This document shows positions 40,828-50,748 of a stretch of DNA of 64,000 nucleotides, piece by piece; position 1 is the stretch's first letter, and every line of letters starts with the position of its first letter. This DNA comes from an uncultured Bacteroidales bacterium (GTDB lineage: Bacteria > Bacteroidota > Bacteroidia > Bacteroidales > Paludibacteraceae): contig ONEG01000005.1 in the NCBI GenBank assembly GCA_900316845.1, positions 1 through 64,000 of the forward strand. Direction: 5' to 3'. The notes beneath the pieces are model-generated. The model saw only the letters and a program-made list of their open reading frames with translations, was not told where the DNA came from and made no database searches. The translations under genes were made by a program, and so were the position numbers.

Positions 40828-42802
40828 AGTTATTCCATAGCGTTCCATTCGAGGATGCTACATTGGTGGAGAAAATCGGCCAGTACTGTCTGGACTCCAG
40901 CTTCTCTTCGCTTACGAAGATCGGATAGTTCACCTCACTCAATACGTATCCTTTAGATTCAGAGGTATAGAGGTCTTTTGCTTGCCATCCGTTCTTTTTA
41001 TTGAATGTTGCCGGGCGTGAAGTCTCACCCTTAGCTAAGCCCCAGATACTATCCATTACATATCCGCCTAATTGCACATCATAACGGAACTTATAATAAA
41101 TCGAGTCACCGATATTGAGTTCTGCACGACCATCCTGCGTTGCCATCTTACGGATGAGATTTTGATTTTCCACCATCTTCTCTTTAAGGTTACCCCATCG
41201 CATCAAGTCCCATTTACGAACATACTCACCGCATAACTCAAACGCGCGCTCTTGCATAATTTCAGCCATGCCAACTTTGGCAAGCGGAGCAACTCCTGCA
41301 CGGTTACGCAACTTGTTTACCTGTGCCAGCGGGTCCAGGCCCGTGTTGTTCGCCGGAGCATCACCACTGATACCGCCTATCGAAGCCTCAGCAAACATAA
41401 GCAGTACATCCGCATAACGGATAATAGGGAAATCCACACCGTCATCGGTTGAAGAAAGAGAACGTCCGTCGGCCATCCACTCATAACGGAACTTGCCCAG
41501 ATAATACGTACCTATCTGTGTATGCTTCTGATAGAGTTTATAGGCCTGGCCTGTCGTATCTTCCGGGAAGATAATAGCACGAGCGGAGTCTGTAGAAGCC
41601 TCGCCGTTGCCATCATTATATTCCCATTGACCAGTTACATACGTAACATCACGACGTTTATCGTTCTTATCGAATGCATAAATAAGACTCGGCGAGATGC
41701 AGATATGTCCGTTAGAAGAACCGCCTTCGCTATAACCATGCAAATGTCCGGCAACGCCACCACTCGGGTCTTTTCCTGTTGCATCAGACGATAACTTAGG
41801 CGCATTATAGTTTAAAACCTGTCCGCGAGCCGCGTCAGCAAAAGGCATCACCCAGATATGCTCCATCGTCGAATACTTGGTCACGTCTGCGCAAATTTGC
41901 TTAAACGGAGTGGCATAGTCATCAGCCAACTTATAGTCTTCATGCTGGATGATCTGAGCGCAAGCCTCCAGCGCCTCCTGATATACCGCCTGACGCATCG
42001 CTGCATCCGCGATATTATACCTTACGCTATAACCTACAGGGTCCTCAATCGTTGATGGACGTACTGCTTTTCCTGCATACATAAGATCCGCACGTGCCAA
42101 AAGCGCTAAAGCTGCTGCCTTATTCGCACGACCTACATTATCCTGCGAAGCACCTGAACGGTCGGGTGACCAGGGTAGATAATCAGCGGCCTTCGTCAAG
42201 TCCTTACGTAACTGCTCATAGATAACGTTGCGATCCTCTTTCTTGGCGTCAACACCGCTTGGATCCTTAGCCAACGATACAAAACGTGCAGGAACATCTC
42301 CCCAATACTTAATTTGCTCAAGATAAGCAAAAGAGCGTAAAAAATAGGCCTCGCCAAGGAACGCACGCATGATAACGCTGTGTTCCGATGTGCCATCTAT
42401 ATCGCCGTACGCCTCAACACCCTCGATGATGTTATTACACCGCTCTATCATCGTATTGAGATACGACCATATATCTGCGCCATTCACGTTCGATACATTA
42501 GTATTGGCAATACCGCAGTCATATAGCATAAGTTGGTTGTCATCTGCTTTCGAAGCAGTAGATTTAGTACTATATTCGATATCGGTATTGTATCCGACAA
42601 AACCACAGGCAATGCGGTTACGATATGAGTTATTGGAACCCATCAAATTATACACACCGTAAATAGCCTGTTCGGTATTGACCTCGCTTGAGAACACCGT
42701 CGATACATCCATCGCGGACGGAGACTCGTTGCTCAGGAAACTATCGCAACCCAGCATAATAGTTGCCGTAGCAAATAACCAAAGAATTTTATTATATTTC
42801 AT
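40817..42802 (-). CDS. SusD/RagB-family nutrient-binding lipoprotein
   Basis: A 661-residue surface lipoprotein; signal YNKILWLFATATIMLGC with lipidated Cys. SusD patterns include AIYGVYNLMGSNNSYRNRIA, LGEAYFLRSFAYLEQIKYWG with DVP, VNKLRNRAGVAPLAKVGMAE and LCGEYVRKWDLMRWGNL. It is a lid over the SusC barrel and binds the oligosaccharide. Its long size is unusual for SusD, with insertions in the middle. It lies 23 nt after susC, so the pair is one transcript; the PL1 context suggests pectic oligosaccharides. Confidence 0.95.
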   Translation of the reverse strand: MKYNKILWLFATATIMLGCDSFLSNESPSAMDVSTVFSSEVNTEQAIYGVYNLMGSNNSYRNRIACGFVGYNTDIEYSTKSTASKADDNQLMLYDCGIANTNVSNVNGADIWSYLNTMIERCNNIIEGVEAYGDIDGTSEHSVIMRAFLGEAYFLRSFAYLEQIKYWGDVPARFVSLAKDPSGVDAKKEDRNVIYEQLRKDLTKAADYLPWSPDRSGASQDNVGRANKAAALALLARADLMYAGKAVRPSTIEDPVGYSVRYNIADAAMRQAVYQEALEACAQIIQHEDYKLADDYATPFKQICADVTKYSTMEHIWVMPFADAARGQVLNYNAPKLSSDATGKDPSGGVAGHLHGYSEGGSSNGHICISPSLIYAFDKNDKRRDVTYVTGQWEYNDGNGEASTDSARAIIFPEDTTGQAYKLYQKHTQIGTYYLGKFRYEWMADGRSLSSTDDGVDFPIIRYADVLLMFAEASIGGISGDAPANNTGLDPLAQVNKLRNRAGVAPLAKVGMAEIMQERAFELCGEYVRKWDLMRWGNLKEKMVENQNLIRKMATQDGRAELNIGDSIYYKFRYDVQLGGYVMDSIWGLAKGETSRPATFNKKNGWQAKDLYTSESKGYVLSEVNYPIFVSEEKLESRQYWPIFSTNVASSNGTLWNNYGY

Positions 42803-42825
42803 AGTAATGAATTGTATTAGCTTTA

Positions 42826-45800
42826 TTATTCAAAAGACAAGTTCAAACCGAAGTTAAACCCACGGCTCTTCGGGAATGCGGAATAATCCACACCGATAGC
42901 CAACGGATTAATCTTCGAACGCGTATCCACTTCCGGATCCAAACCGCTATACTTCGTTGCCACAAACAGATTCGTTGCAGAGAAGAAGACACGCAGTGTA
43001 GAGATATGCGCTTTCTCAATCCATTTCTTAGGTAATGAGTAACCTACATTCAGAGAAGCCAAACGCAGGTAAGAAGCATCTTCTACATATTTGTCTGTCA
43101 GCACGATAGATGTAGAATACGGATTCGCTACAGTCGCACCTGCATTCTGCTCGTCAACATAAGCTGCCATCGCTGCGTAGTCATCGCCGGCCAAGCTATT
43201 TTCGCTAAACACAGCTGGGAAACCACGGAGGAAGTTACCATTCGCGTCAAACAACGAGTAACGACTGTTATATCCGTAGGTCGTTAATAAGTTACGGTTC
43301 TTCGTGGAGTTACATACCGTCGAATAATCAAGCGCGGCCATATTCACTACATCATTTCCGATGGAGTAAGTGAAGTTAGCCGCGAAATCGACTTTACCCC
43401 ACTTGTCGCCGCCGACAAACAAGTTAAGATTGAAACCTCCGGTTACTATAGGTAAAGTATTACCTATTTTCACCATATCATCACTGTTGATAACCCCATC
43501 TCCGTTGGTATCTACTATCCTCGTCATACCCGGATAAGCATTACCAAGAGGGGTCGATATGGCCTGTCCATTAGCGTCTTTCCATCCGCCCAGCAGACCA
43601 GTGCTCTTGTTGTATGATGCAAAATCAGCAGCCGTGTACCAACCTGCGGTCTTATATCCATATACATCGCCTACCTGAGAACCCGGAGTAAGTTTGTACT
43701 CATAACCTTGAGTGTAATAGTTCGAGAAGCAAGCCGAAGATACAAGATATTCGTCCATACCTCCAAGATCAACTACCTTATTATAGTTATAAGAAACGTT
43801 GGCATCGAGCGTTAGACCATAAGACAACTCTTTTGAACGCTTGTCTAAAATAACACCCTTAATCGAGAATTCAACACCCTTATTATCTGTAGAACCGATG
43901 TTGCGGTATTGGTAGTTATAACCTCCGGTTGCCAAACGATAACGCAAAATCAGGTCACGTGTTGTATTCCAATACAAGTCAATCGCGCCGCTCAGACGTT
44001 CATTAAAGAAACCATAGTCGATACCGAAGTCACGCGTGATTGTCGTTTCCCATTTGAGGTTCGGGTTGGCTGCAATAATATAATTGTTCGTTCCGTTCTG
44101 CCCATCCGTCAGGATAGTACCCATATCCTGCATATAAGGAGATTGCGAAGCCAAATAATCGAAATGCAAATAACCCAAATCCACCTGATTATTACCTACC
44201 GTACCATACGATAGGCGGAACTTCATGTTAGACATCCAACTCTGCGCATCGGCCATAAAGTCCTCATCAATCATACGCCAAGCAACAGCAACAGACGGGA
44301 AGAAACCCCATTGGTGACCCTTAGTAAAACGGGACGATCCATCAGCACGGAATGTACCGGTGATATAATAACGTCCTTTGTAATTATAGTTCGCGCGGGC
44401 GAAGAAGGATAACATGTTATCCGTCGGATCAACGTAGTTCTTAATCGTTGATTTCTGAGCCAAACCTAACAAATTGAAGACCTGCTCTCCTCGCAGTGTC
44501 GGATCAAAACCATAGCCATAGATTGTGCGGAGTTCACCTTTGTTAATCGTCTGCTCCTCACCTATCAAAATAGACAAATCATGGTTATTATTGTCGAACT
44601 TCTGCGCGTACTCAAACGTGTTCGTCTCTTTTAAACGAGAGGTAAAATCAGTCGTTGAAATAGAGTGCCCAAAACCCTGTCCCACTTGTGCGTTTCCATC
44701 ACCGGTACGAGCATAAGGAGTTGTTGCACCGTAGTAACGATCTTGAATTACCGTACGATTTTCATAACCAATCTCTGCTTTTACCGTGAAGTACTTAGCG
44801 AACTTATAGCTTACATAACCACTGAGGGTTAGCTTATTATCCACTTTCTTCTTGTAACTGTCATTGATAGCAATGATCGGGTTCCATAGGTTACCCAGAC
44901 CTTGATCATCGTCCTCTGTCTCAACCAATGCAGATTCTATACCGGGCAGCGGCACAAAACTAACCGCATTGCGCAAACGACTCTCGCTGGTCGAACCCGC
45001 ATCCTGGGCGGTGTTCGTTCCAGCACCTAACACATTCGTATTCGAATAACGCGCTGTGGCGGCGATTGTCAAGTTCTTAATCGGTTTGAACTTGGTCTTC
45101 AACGAAAGGTTATTACGTGTGTAATTCGAGCCGTACATAATCGACTCATCATCAATACGATTATAAGAGAAATTGAAATTGGCAGCTTTGTTACCACCCG
45201 ATACGTTGAACGAATGGTTTGAGTTTAAATGGTTACCACCGAAAGTAGCCTCCTGCCAATCAATATCGCCATTCTCGTCTTTGTACTTATGGTACATATC
45301 CCACTGCTCCGTAGTCATATGGGGGAACGCTGCAGCCAATGCACTCTCATCCGATCGAAAACCACGCCATTGCTCAATCACGGATGCCGGCGAACCGTGC
45401 GTTTTAGCCGTAGGATTATAACCCAAACGATCGTAAGTCTTGTAATAGTTATTCAGCAATTTATTGTCATCTCCCTTATTATCCATATAGACGAACTCAT
45501 ACTGCATTTTGAGGAAGTCTTCACCATCCATCATGTCGTATTTTCTAGCGATATGACGCCATCCCATATAGCCGGTGTAGTCAAACCGGATACTCATCTT
45601 GTCACCATCGGCCGACGGGGTATCTTTCGTAGTGATGATAATAACGCCGTTTGCACCCTGCGCTCCATAGATAGCAGTAGCAGCTGCATCTTTTAAGACG
45701 TCCATCGATTGGATGTCACCCGGCGCGATATCCGCGATACTAGAAACAGGGAATCCGTCCACGATATACAACGGCTCATTACTTTGCGTCAATGACGTAC

Positions 45801-46308
45801 CTCCACGAACACGAATCTTTACATCAGCATCAGGACTACCCTCCGTAGTAACGACTGACACACCGGCCAACTTTCCTTGCAATGCCTCCGAGGCGGAAGC
45901 CACAGGGATGTCCTTTAGCTGGTCTGCGCCTACTGAAGCTACAGAAGTCACCAAGTCACGTTTCTTCGTCGTTCCATAACCGGTAACAACCACTTCCTCA
46001 AGCACCTCACTGTTTTCGGAGAGTACCACGTTCATCGTGCTGCCGGTGATGTTCAGCTCCTGGGTCTTCATACCGATGTACGAGAAAACCAGCACCTTCG
46101 CATCGTCGGGAACATCCAGACTGTAGTTACCGTCGAAATCTGTCACTGTACCAATAGTGGTACCTTTCACGACCACAGAAGCCGAGATAATCGTCTCGCC
46201 CGTCTGGTCCTTTACCGTTCCGCTAATCACACGTGCTTGAGCAGCCATACCTACGAAAAGTAAGGCCGAAAGCATCATGGTACGGAACACTGAGAAATTC
46301 AATTTCAT
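42826..46308 (-). CDS. SusC/RagA-family TonB-linked outer-membrane transporter
   Basis: A 1160-residue TonB-dependent importer. After the signal peptide (MMLSALLFVGMAAQA) comes a carboxypeptidase-like domain (VKDQTGETIISASVVVKGTT, IGTVTDFDGNYSLDV), the TonB box region EEVVVTGYGTTKKRDLVTSV, the plug (IRVRGGTSLTQSNEPLYIVD with GFPV, AATAIYGAQGANGVIIITTK) and a long barrel ending GFNFGLNLSFE. It should import oligosaccharides captured by the adjacent SusD. No HTCS, AraC or ECF regulator is adjacent. A -7 box lies 82 nt upstream, but the -33 box at the right spacing is missing. Confidence 0.96.
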   Translation of the reverse strand: MKLNFSVFRTMMLSALLFVGMAAQARVISGTVKDQTGETIISASVVVKGTTIGTVTDFDGNYSLDVPDDAKVLVFSYIGMKTQELNITGSTMNVVLSENSEVLEEVVVTGYGTTKKRDLVTSVASVGADQLKDIPVASASEALQGKLAGVSVVTTEGSPDADVKIRVRGGTSLTQSNEPLYIVDGFPVSSIADIAPGDIQSMDVLKDAAATAIYGAQGANGVIIITTKDTPSADGDKMSIRFDYTGYMGWRHIARKYDMMDGEDFLKMQYEFVYMDNKGDDNKLLNNYYKTYDRLGYNPTAKTHGSPASVIEQWRGFRSDESALAAAFPHMTTEQWDMYHKYKDENGDIDWQEATFGGNHLNSNHSFNVSGGNKAANFNFSYNRIDDESIMYGSNYTRNNLSLKTKFKPIKNLTIAATARYSNTNVLGAGTNTAQDAGSTSESRLRNAVSFVPLPGIESALVETEDDDQGLGNLWNPIIAINDSYKKKVDNKLTLSGYVSYKFAKYFTVKAEIGYENRTVIQDRYYGATTPYARTGDGNAQVGQGFGHSISTTDFTSRLKETNTFEYAQKFDNNNHDLSILIGEEQTINKGELRTIYGYGFDPTLRGEQVFNLLGLAQKSTIKNYVDPTDNMLSFFARANYNYKGRYYITGTFRADGSSRFTKGHQWGFFPSVAVAWRMIDEDFMADAQSWMSNMKFRLSYGTVGNNQVDLGYLHFDYLASQSPYMQDMGTILTDGQNGTNNYIIAANPNLKWETTITRDFGIDYGFFNERLSGAIDLYWNTTRDLILRYRLATGGYNYQYRNIGSTDNKGVEFSIKGVILDKRSKELSYGLTLDANVSYNYNKVVDLGGMDEYLVSSACFSNYYTQGYEYKLTPGSQVGDVYGYKTAGWYTAADFASYNKSTGLLGGWKDANGQAISTPLGNAYPGMTRIVDTNGDGVINSDDMVKIGNTLPIVTGGFNLNLFVGGDKWGKVDFAANFTYSIGNDVVNMAALDYSTVCNSTKNRNLLTTYGYNSRYSLFDANGNFLRGFPAVFSENSLAGDDYAAMAAYVDEQNAGATVANPYSTSIVLTDKYVEDASYLRLASLNVGYSLPKKWIEKAHISTLRVFFSATNLFVATKYSGLDPEVDTRSKINPLAIGVDYSAFPKSRGFNFGLNLSFE

Positions 46309-46389
46309 ACAGAGAATTTTGTTTGTTTTTATGATATAGTTAATTTAAATGATATTACGTTTCACGTAAACATATTTCAAAAAACGGCG

Positions 46390-46397
46390 CAAAGGTA
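46390..46397 (-). promoter_or_regulatory. Candidate -7 element of the susC operon
   Basis: TACCTTTG on the minus strand. The only nearby TTG (46412-46410) is 12 bp away instead of 20, unlike nearly all other promoters here, which suggests that an activator is needed. Confidence 0.6.
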
Positions 46398-46473
46398 CAC
46401 AAAAAACGTCAATCTTATGTGGAAAAATTGACGTAAATAATACACATATAGATTTTTTTGCTAAATCGAGTTG

Positions 46474-48429
46474 TCAAAACGGCTCTGCATAGGTACAACC
46501 CTCACGCCATCTGGAACACCCGTAACGTGTATTGCCGCGGATGATCAAGCCCTGTCGGCAAACGGGACAAAGCATACCCGCCTTGTTCGTTTTGACATCT
46601 TTGACGACTCCGGAAGTCATCTCCTTGAGTTCCGTCAAGAAGTCTTGTGCTTGATATTCGCCTCGCTCTATCTCACGCAGTTTTTTCTCCCATAGACCGG
46701 TCAGTTCTGCGGACTTGAGCAAGGGAGAGATGATGGTATGAATAAGATCGATACCCACTTGAGTAGCACGGAGCGACTTACCTTGCTTCTGGATATACTT
46801 GCGTTGATAGAGTTTCTCAATGATGGCTGCGCGGGTAGATGGACGACCTATACCATTCTCCTTCATCGCCTCGCGGAGTTCGTCGTTCTCGACTGTTTTT
46901 CCCGCCGTCTCCATCGCACGCAGAAGAGTCGCCTCCGTGTAATACTTAGGCGGCGTTGTCGTCTTCTCTTTCAAGAGCGGCTCGTGAGGCCCACTCTCGC
47001 CTTTCACAAACGCAGGCAGCGACTTGGCGCTTTCCTCATTCGCATCATTTGCATCATTCGCATCATTGAGTTCGCTCTGCGAACGCTCATTCGCGAACAC
47101 CGCCCGCCATCCGGGTTTGAGAACCTCCCGTCCGGTCACCTTGAAATCAACCTCACCGGCTTTTGCCAGAACAGTCGTGTTGCTGACCTCGCATTCGGGA
47201 TAGAAAGCCGCAATGAAATGCGTCGCCACCAGATCATACACCTTCTTCTCATCCGCCGTCATGGCATCCGGACGCTGACCCGTAGGAATGATGGCATGGT
47301 GGTCGGTAACTTTCTTGTTATCAAACTCTTTCTTCGATTTGGGTAACGAGCCGGCGCCTTTCTTGCCATCCGCTTTGAGCCCCAATAACGGCGCTACCTG
47401 CGGAAAGTAGTCTTTTATACCCGCCAGCGTACCCGGTACTTTGGGGTAGATATCATCACTCAGATAAGTCGTATCCACACGGGGATAAGTGGTCAGTCGT
47501 TTCTCGTAAAGAGACTGAATGAGTTGGAGTGTCTGCTCCGCAGAAAAGGAATATTTCTTATTGCAATCCACCTGCAGCGATGTCAAGTCATACAGCTTCG
47601 GGGCAAACTCCGTACCCTTCTTCTTCTCTACAGAGGTAATCAGGAACGGCTGATCCTTGATAGCGTCCACAAGTGCCTGTCCCTGCTCCTCGGAAGTGAT
47701 GGCATATTCGTCATCTTCCGCCGGCAGTTGGGCACTAAAAAGGGTGTCGCGGTAGTTGGTTTTCAGCTCCCAATAGGTGCGCGGCACGAAATGATCAATC
47801 TCCGCCTGCCGTTTCACCACCAACGCTAACGTCGGCGTCTGTACACGTCCCACGGAGAGCACCTGCCGGTCCTTTCCGCTCCCGCGCGCGTACCTTATAG
47901 TATAGGCGCGCGTGGCGTTCATGCCAAGCAGCCAATCGCCTATCGCCCGCATCATGCCCGCCTCATATAAGTGCTGGTATTCGGATTGATCTTTCAGCTG
48001 ACGGAACCCCTCACGGATAGCCTCTTCGGTCAGCGAGTTCACCCACAGGCGCTTTACCGGGCACTTGCATCCGGCCTGCTGATAGACCCATCGTTGGATG
48101 AGCTCTCCCTCCTGGCCGGCATCACCGCAGTTAATGACCTCATCAGCCTGCGCAATCAGCGACTTGATGACATTAAACTGCTTATGTACCCCTTCGTCAC
48201 CGGAGACTTTGATAGAAAAACGCGGAGGAATCATCGGCAAGGAACTAAGGCTCCAAGCCTTCCATTGGTCTGTATATTCCTGCGGATCGAGCAATGCGCA
48301 TAAGTGACCAAAAGTCCAGGTTACCTGGTATCCATTGCCCTCAAAATAGCCGTCCTTGCGCTGCTTGGCGCCCAGGACATTCGCTATATATGCACCCACA
48401 GAGGGTTTCTCCGCTACACAGACAATCAC
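46474..48429 (-). CDS. topB: DNA topoisomerase III
   Basis: A 651-residue type IA topoisomerase starting at GTG (48429). N-terminal Toprim (VCVAEKPSVGAYIANVLGA, NCGDAGQEGELIQRWVY with the metal acids), active-site Tyr in EKRLTTYPRVDTTYLSDDI, ENGIGRPSTRAAIIEKLYQR, and a C-terminal Cys4 zinc segment (GMLCPVCRQGLIIRGNTRYG, then CSRWREGC). It unlinks single-stranded intermediates in replication and recombination. A short NDANDANDAN tract is encoded by a 9-bp tandem repeat (about 47040-47070). It lies 27 nt after the wzc-like gene and may be its distal operon member. Confidence 0.95.
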   Translation of the reverse strand: MIVCVAEKPSVGAYIANVLGAKQRKDGYFEGNGYQVTWTFGHLCALLDPQEYTDQWKAWSLSSLPMIPPRFSIKVSGDEGVHKQFNVIKSLIAQADEVINCGDAGQEGELIQRWVYQQAGCKCPVKRLWVNSLTEEAIREGFRQLKDQSEYQHLYEAGMMRAIGDWLLGMNATRAYTIRYARGSGKDRQVLSVGRVQTPTLALVVKRQAEIDHFVPRTYWELKTNYRDTLFSAQLPAEDDEYAITSEEQGQALVDAIKDQPFLITSVEKKKGTEFAPKLYDLTSLQVDCNKKYSFSAEQTLQLIQSLYEKRLTTYPRVDTTYLSDDIYPKVPGTLAGIKDYFPQVAPLLGLKADGKKGAGSLPKSKKEFDNKKVTDHHAIIPTGQRPDAMTADEKKVYDLVATHFIAAFYPECEVSNTTVLAKAGEVDFKVTGREVLKPGWRAVFANERSQSELNDANDANDANEESAKSLPAFVKGESGPHEPLLKEKTTTPPKYYTEATLLRAMETAGKTVENDELREAMKENGIGRPSTRAAIIEKLYQRKYIQKQGKSLRATQVGIDLIHTIISPLLKSAELTGLWEKKLREIERGEYQAQDFLTELKEMTSGVVKDVKTNKAGMLCPVCRQGLIIRGNTRYGCSRWREGCTYAEPF

Positions 48430-48430
48430 G

Positions 48431-48463
48431 TGATTTACAATTTAGTCATTTACCATTTACGAT
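48431..48463. repeat. AAATGGTAAAT-type repeat between the wzc-like gene and topB
   Basis: On the minus strand AAATCGTAAATGGTAAATGA then CTAAATTGTAAAT. It supplies the TAA stop of the wzc-like gene (48459-48457) and ends 2 bp before the GTG start of topB. Confidence 0.7.
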
Positions 48464-50742
48464 TTCTGCACTCCGTAACCATACCCGTATCCGGCACGAA
48501 GACCCTTCACGCCGTTGAGCACGCAGGTGACATTATGCATCCGATTTTGGGCGATGACATTATTGACATACTCGATCATCTCCGACGGCGTGTATTTATA
48601 ACGGCATACAAAGATGGTGATATCTGCGATGCGATCCAAGAGATAGGTATCGCTCACCAAAGCCACCGGCGCCGTATCCACGAGAATATAGTCATACCGC
48701 TTACGCAACTCCGCGAAGAGTTCGTCTATCCGCTCGGTCTGCAGCAACTCCGCCGGGTTGGGAGGTATCGTTCCGCAAGGGATGATATCTAAATTCGGAT
48801 GCTCGCCACTCGGTACAACGATATCGTCAATCGAGACATCCGGATCCGCCAGATAATCCGTCAGATGACCTTTATTGCTCAGTCCGAAATAAGCAGCTAA
48901 CATCGGTTTGCGGATATCCAAACCCACCAACGCCACTTTCTTTCCCAAGATAGCCAACGACAAGGCGGTATTACTTGCCACATACGATTTTCCATCTCCG
49001 TTGATACACGAGGTCACCAAAATGACCGGAGATTTCACATCGGCAGGAATCACATAGCGTAAGTTCGTTCGGATCAGGCGGAACAACTCAGCCGAAACCG
49101 TTGACTCGCCTTCATGGATTGCAATATGCGCATTCCGGGAGTTTTGTACCAACTGCCCCAACAGAGGTGCATGAATTCGCTTCTCAAACTCCTTCGGATC
49201 GTCGATCTTGTCATTGATAAGGACGTAAAGATATAGTACCGCCGCCGGAATTAACAAGCCCATGAAGATACACAACAACAGCAGTTTTATCAATTTCGGA
49301 GACTGACTCTTAACATCGCGTTGCGGGACATCCAGCACTTTCGCCGGCATCGTCGTCGCGGCCAACATCAGGGCATTCTCTTCACGTTTCTCATACAGAA
49401 AGACATACAAACGCTCCCGTAATTGTTGCTGGCGTACAACGCGTAGGTACTCGCGCTGCTGCTCCGGGGCATCTTTGATTTTACGGTTGTATTTCGAGTC
49501 CTGCGACAGAAGATTGCGCTGGCGGATCTTCAAACTCTCGCGCACCGACCCTATCGTAGCGATGATGTTTTGACGCATGATAGCGAGTTGCGCATTCATC
49601 TGCTCAATAACGGGGTTGTCATCCGTAGCGGTACGAAGAATACGCATGCGCTGCAGCAGCAAAGCGTTGTATTCCGACAGGCCGCTCGACAGCGATGCAT
49701 CCGTCACACCGATATTCGAAGGGATGAGGCTATTACGTTTGGTTTCGTCCCGCAAGAATTCATCGATATACTCCACCAGACTCAGCTGAGTCTCTATCTC
49801 CGCCATCGCGCGTTGCTCCGCACTGCTGGCCGAGAGAAACAGTTGCGCTTGGGCCTGGATATCAGCGATGTTATTGCTCTCTTTATAGTCCGAAACAGCA
49901 TTCTCGGCGTCAGCCAGCTCCTTTGTGATGATAGCCAACCGCTCCTCGATAAAATTCGCCGTGTTCGTCGCAATCATATTTTTGTCCACCACGGCATTCA
50001 GGTTATATTGCTCGATCAGCTGATTCAGCAAGGCCTTATCGCGTTCGGGCATGGGGGACTTTATGGACATCTTGATGATGTTCGATTCTTTCTTGTATTG
50101 CGAAATAGATAGCATCTCGCCATAACCGGCCACTACCAACTCGCGGCGACAGTGAAAAACACGATACGTCGTATCTTGACTCAGCGCGCGGTTGGCATGG
50201 ATCTGTATCGTTCCGATTCCCGTCTCTATTGGCGCATTCAAACTCTCCACACGGGTTGTCGAACGATGGAAGAAACCGTTTTTGGTCTTTATCTTATACC
50301 CTTTTGAGGTGGGTTTTACGATAATGGAGAAGGGTATTTTCTCTGCCCTTTTCGTCAAAGCTATATAGTCCACAGAAAAAGCCGGATTCCGAAACTCGCC
50401 TTCCCATCTCAGCGAACCTTTTTTCGCATGTGCATCCCATAGATTAAGGGCATCAATAGCCTGATACAACAGGCCTCTCGAAGCCAACACCACTACCTCG
50501 TCTTCGGCTGCCTGATTGCCGGTCAAACCCAACATCGACAAAGATGCCATCTCTTCGCCAAAGCCGTCTTTTTGACGCAACATAATGGAGGCATCAGTCG
50601 TCCACTTAGGACTCTTTCGCAAATAATAGCAGACACCCAAGAATACAAAACACGCTACTCCTATCGCAAACCACCACCAGTGCTCCAGCACAATGCGCGT
50701 CACTTTACGCAAATCTATCTCGTTATTTTGATTTGTTTCCAT
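48457..50742 (-). CDS. Wzz-Wzc-type chain-length regulator/tyrosine autokinase
   Basis: A 761-residue inner-membrane protein. Two membrane helices (about residues 20-40 and 475-500) enclose a large periplasmic coiled-coil domain (TANFIEERLAIITKELADAE). The C-terminal cytoplasmic BY-kinase has Walker A (VTSCINGDGKSYVASN), A' (KVALVGLDIRKPML) and B (YDYILVDTAPVAL) motifs. The tail GYGYGYGVQKS holds three Tyr residues as autophosphorylation sites, a short cluster. With the Wza-like protein upstream (6-nt gap) it controls export of a capsule or exopolysaccharide; no glycosyltransferase genes are near. Confidence 0.92.
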   Translation of the reverse strand: METNQNNEIDLRKVTRIVLEHWWWFAIGVACFVFLGVCYYLRKSPKWTTDASIMLRQKDGFGEEMASLSMLGLTGNQAAEDEVVVLASRGLLYQAIDALNLWDAHAKKGSLRWEGEFRNPAFSVDYIALTKRAEKIPFSIIVKPTSKGYKIKTKNGFFHRSTTRVESLNAPIETGIGTIQIHANRALSQDTTYRVFHCRRELVVAGYGEMLSISQYKKESNIIKMSIKSPMPERDKALLNQLIEQYNLNAVVDKNMIATNTANFIEERLAIITKELADAENAVSDYKESNNIADIQAQAQLFLSASSAEQRAMAEIETQLSLVEYIDEFLRDETKRNSLIPSNIGVTDASLSSGLSEYNALLLQRMRILRTATDDNPVIEQMNAQLAIMRQNIIATIGSVRESLKIRQRNLLSQDSKYNRKIKDAPEQQREYLRVVRQQQLRERLYVFLYEKREENALMLAATTMPAKVLDVPQRDVKSQSPKLIKLLLLCIFMGLLIPAAVLYLYVLINDKIDDPKEFEKRIHAPLLGQLVQNSRNAHIAIHEGESTVSAELFRLIRTNLRYVIPADVKSPVILVTSCINGDGKSYVASNTALSLAILGKKVALVGLDIRKPMLAAYFGLSNKGHLTDYLADPDVSIDDIVVPSGEHPNLDIIPCGTIPPNPAELLQTERIDELFAELRKRYDYILVDTAPVALVSDTYLLDRIADITIFVCRYKYTPSEMIEYVNNVIAQNRMHNVTCVLNGVKGLRAGYGYGYGVQKS

Positions 50743-50748
50743 ACACCC

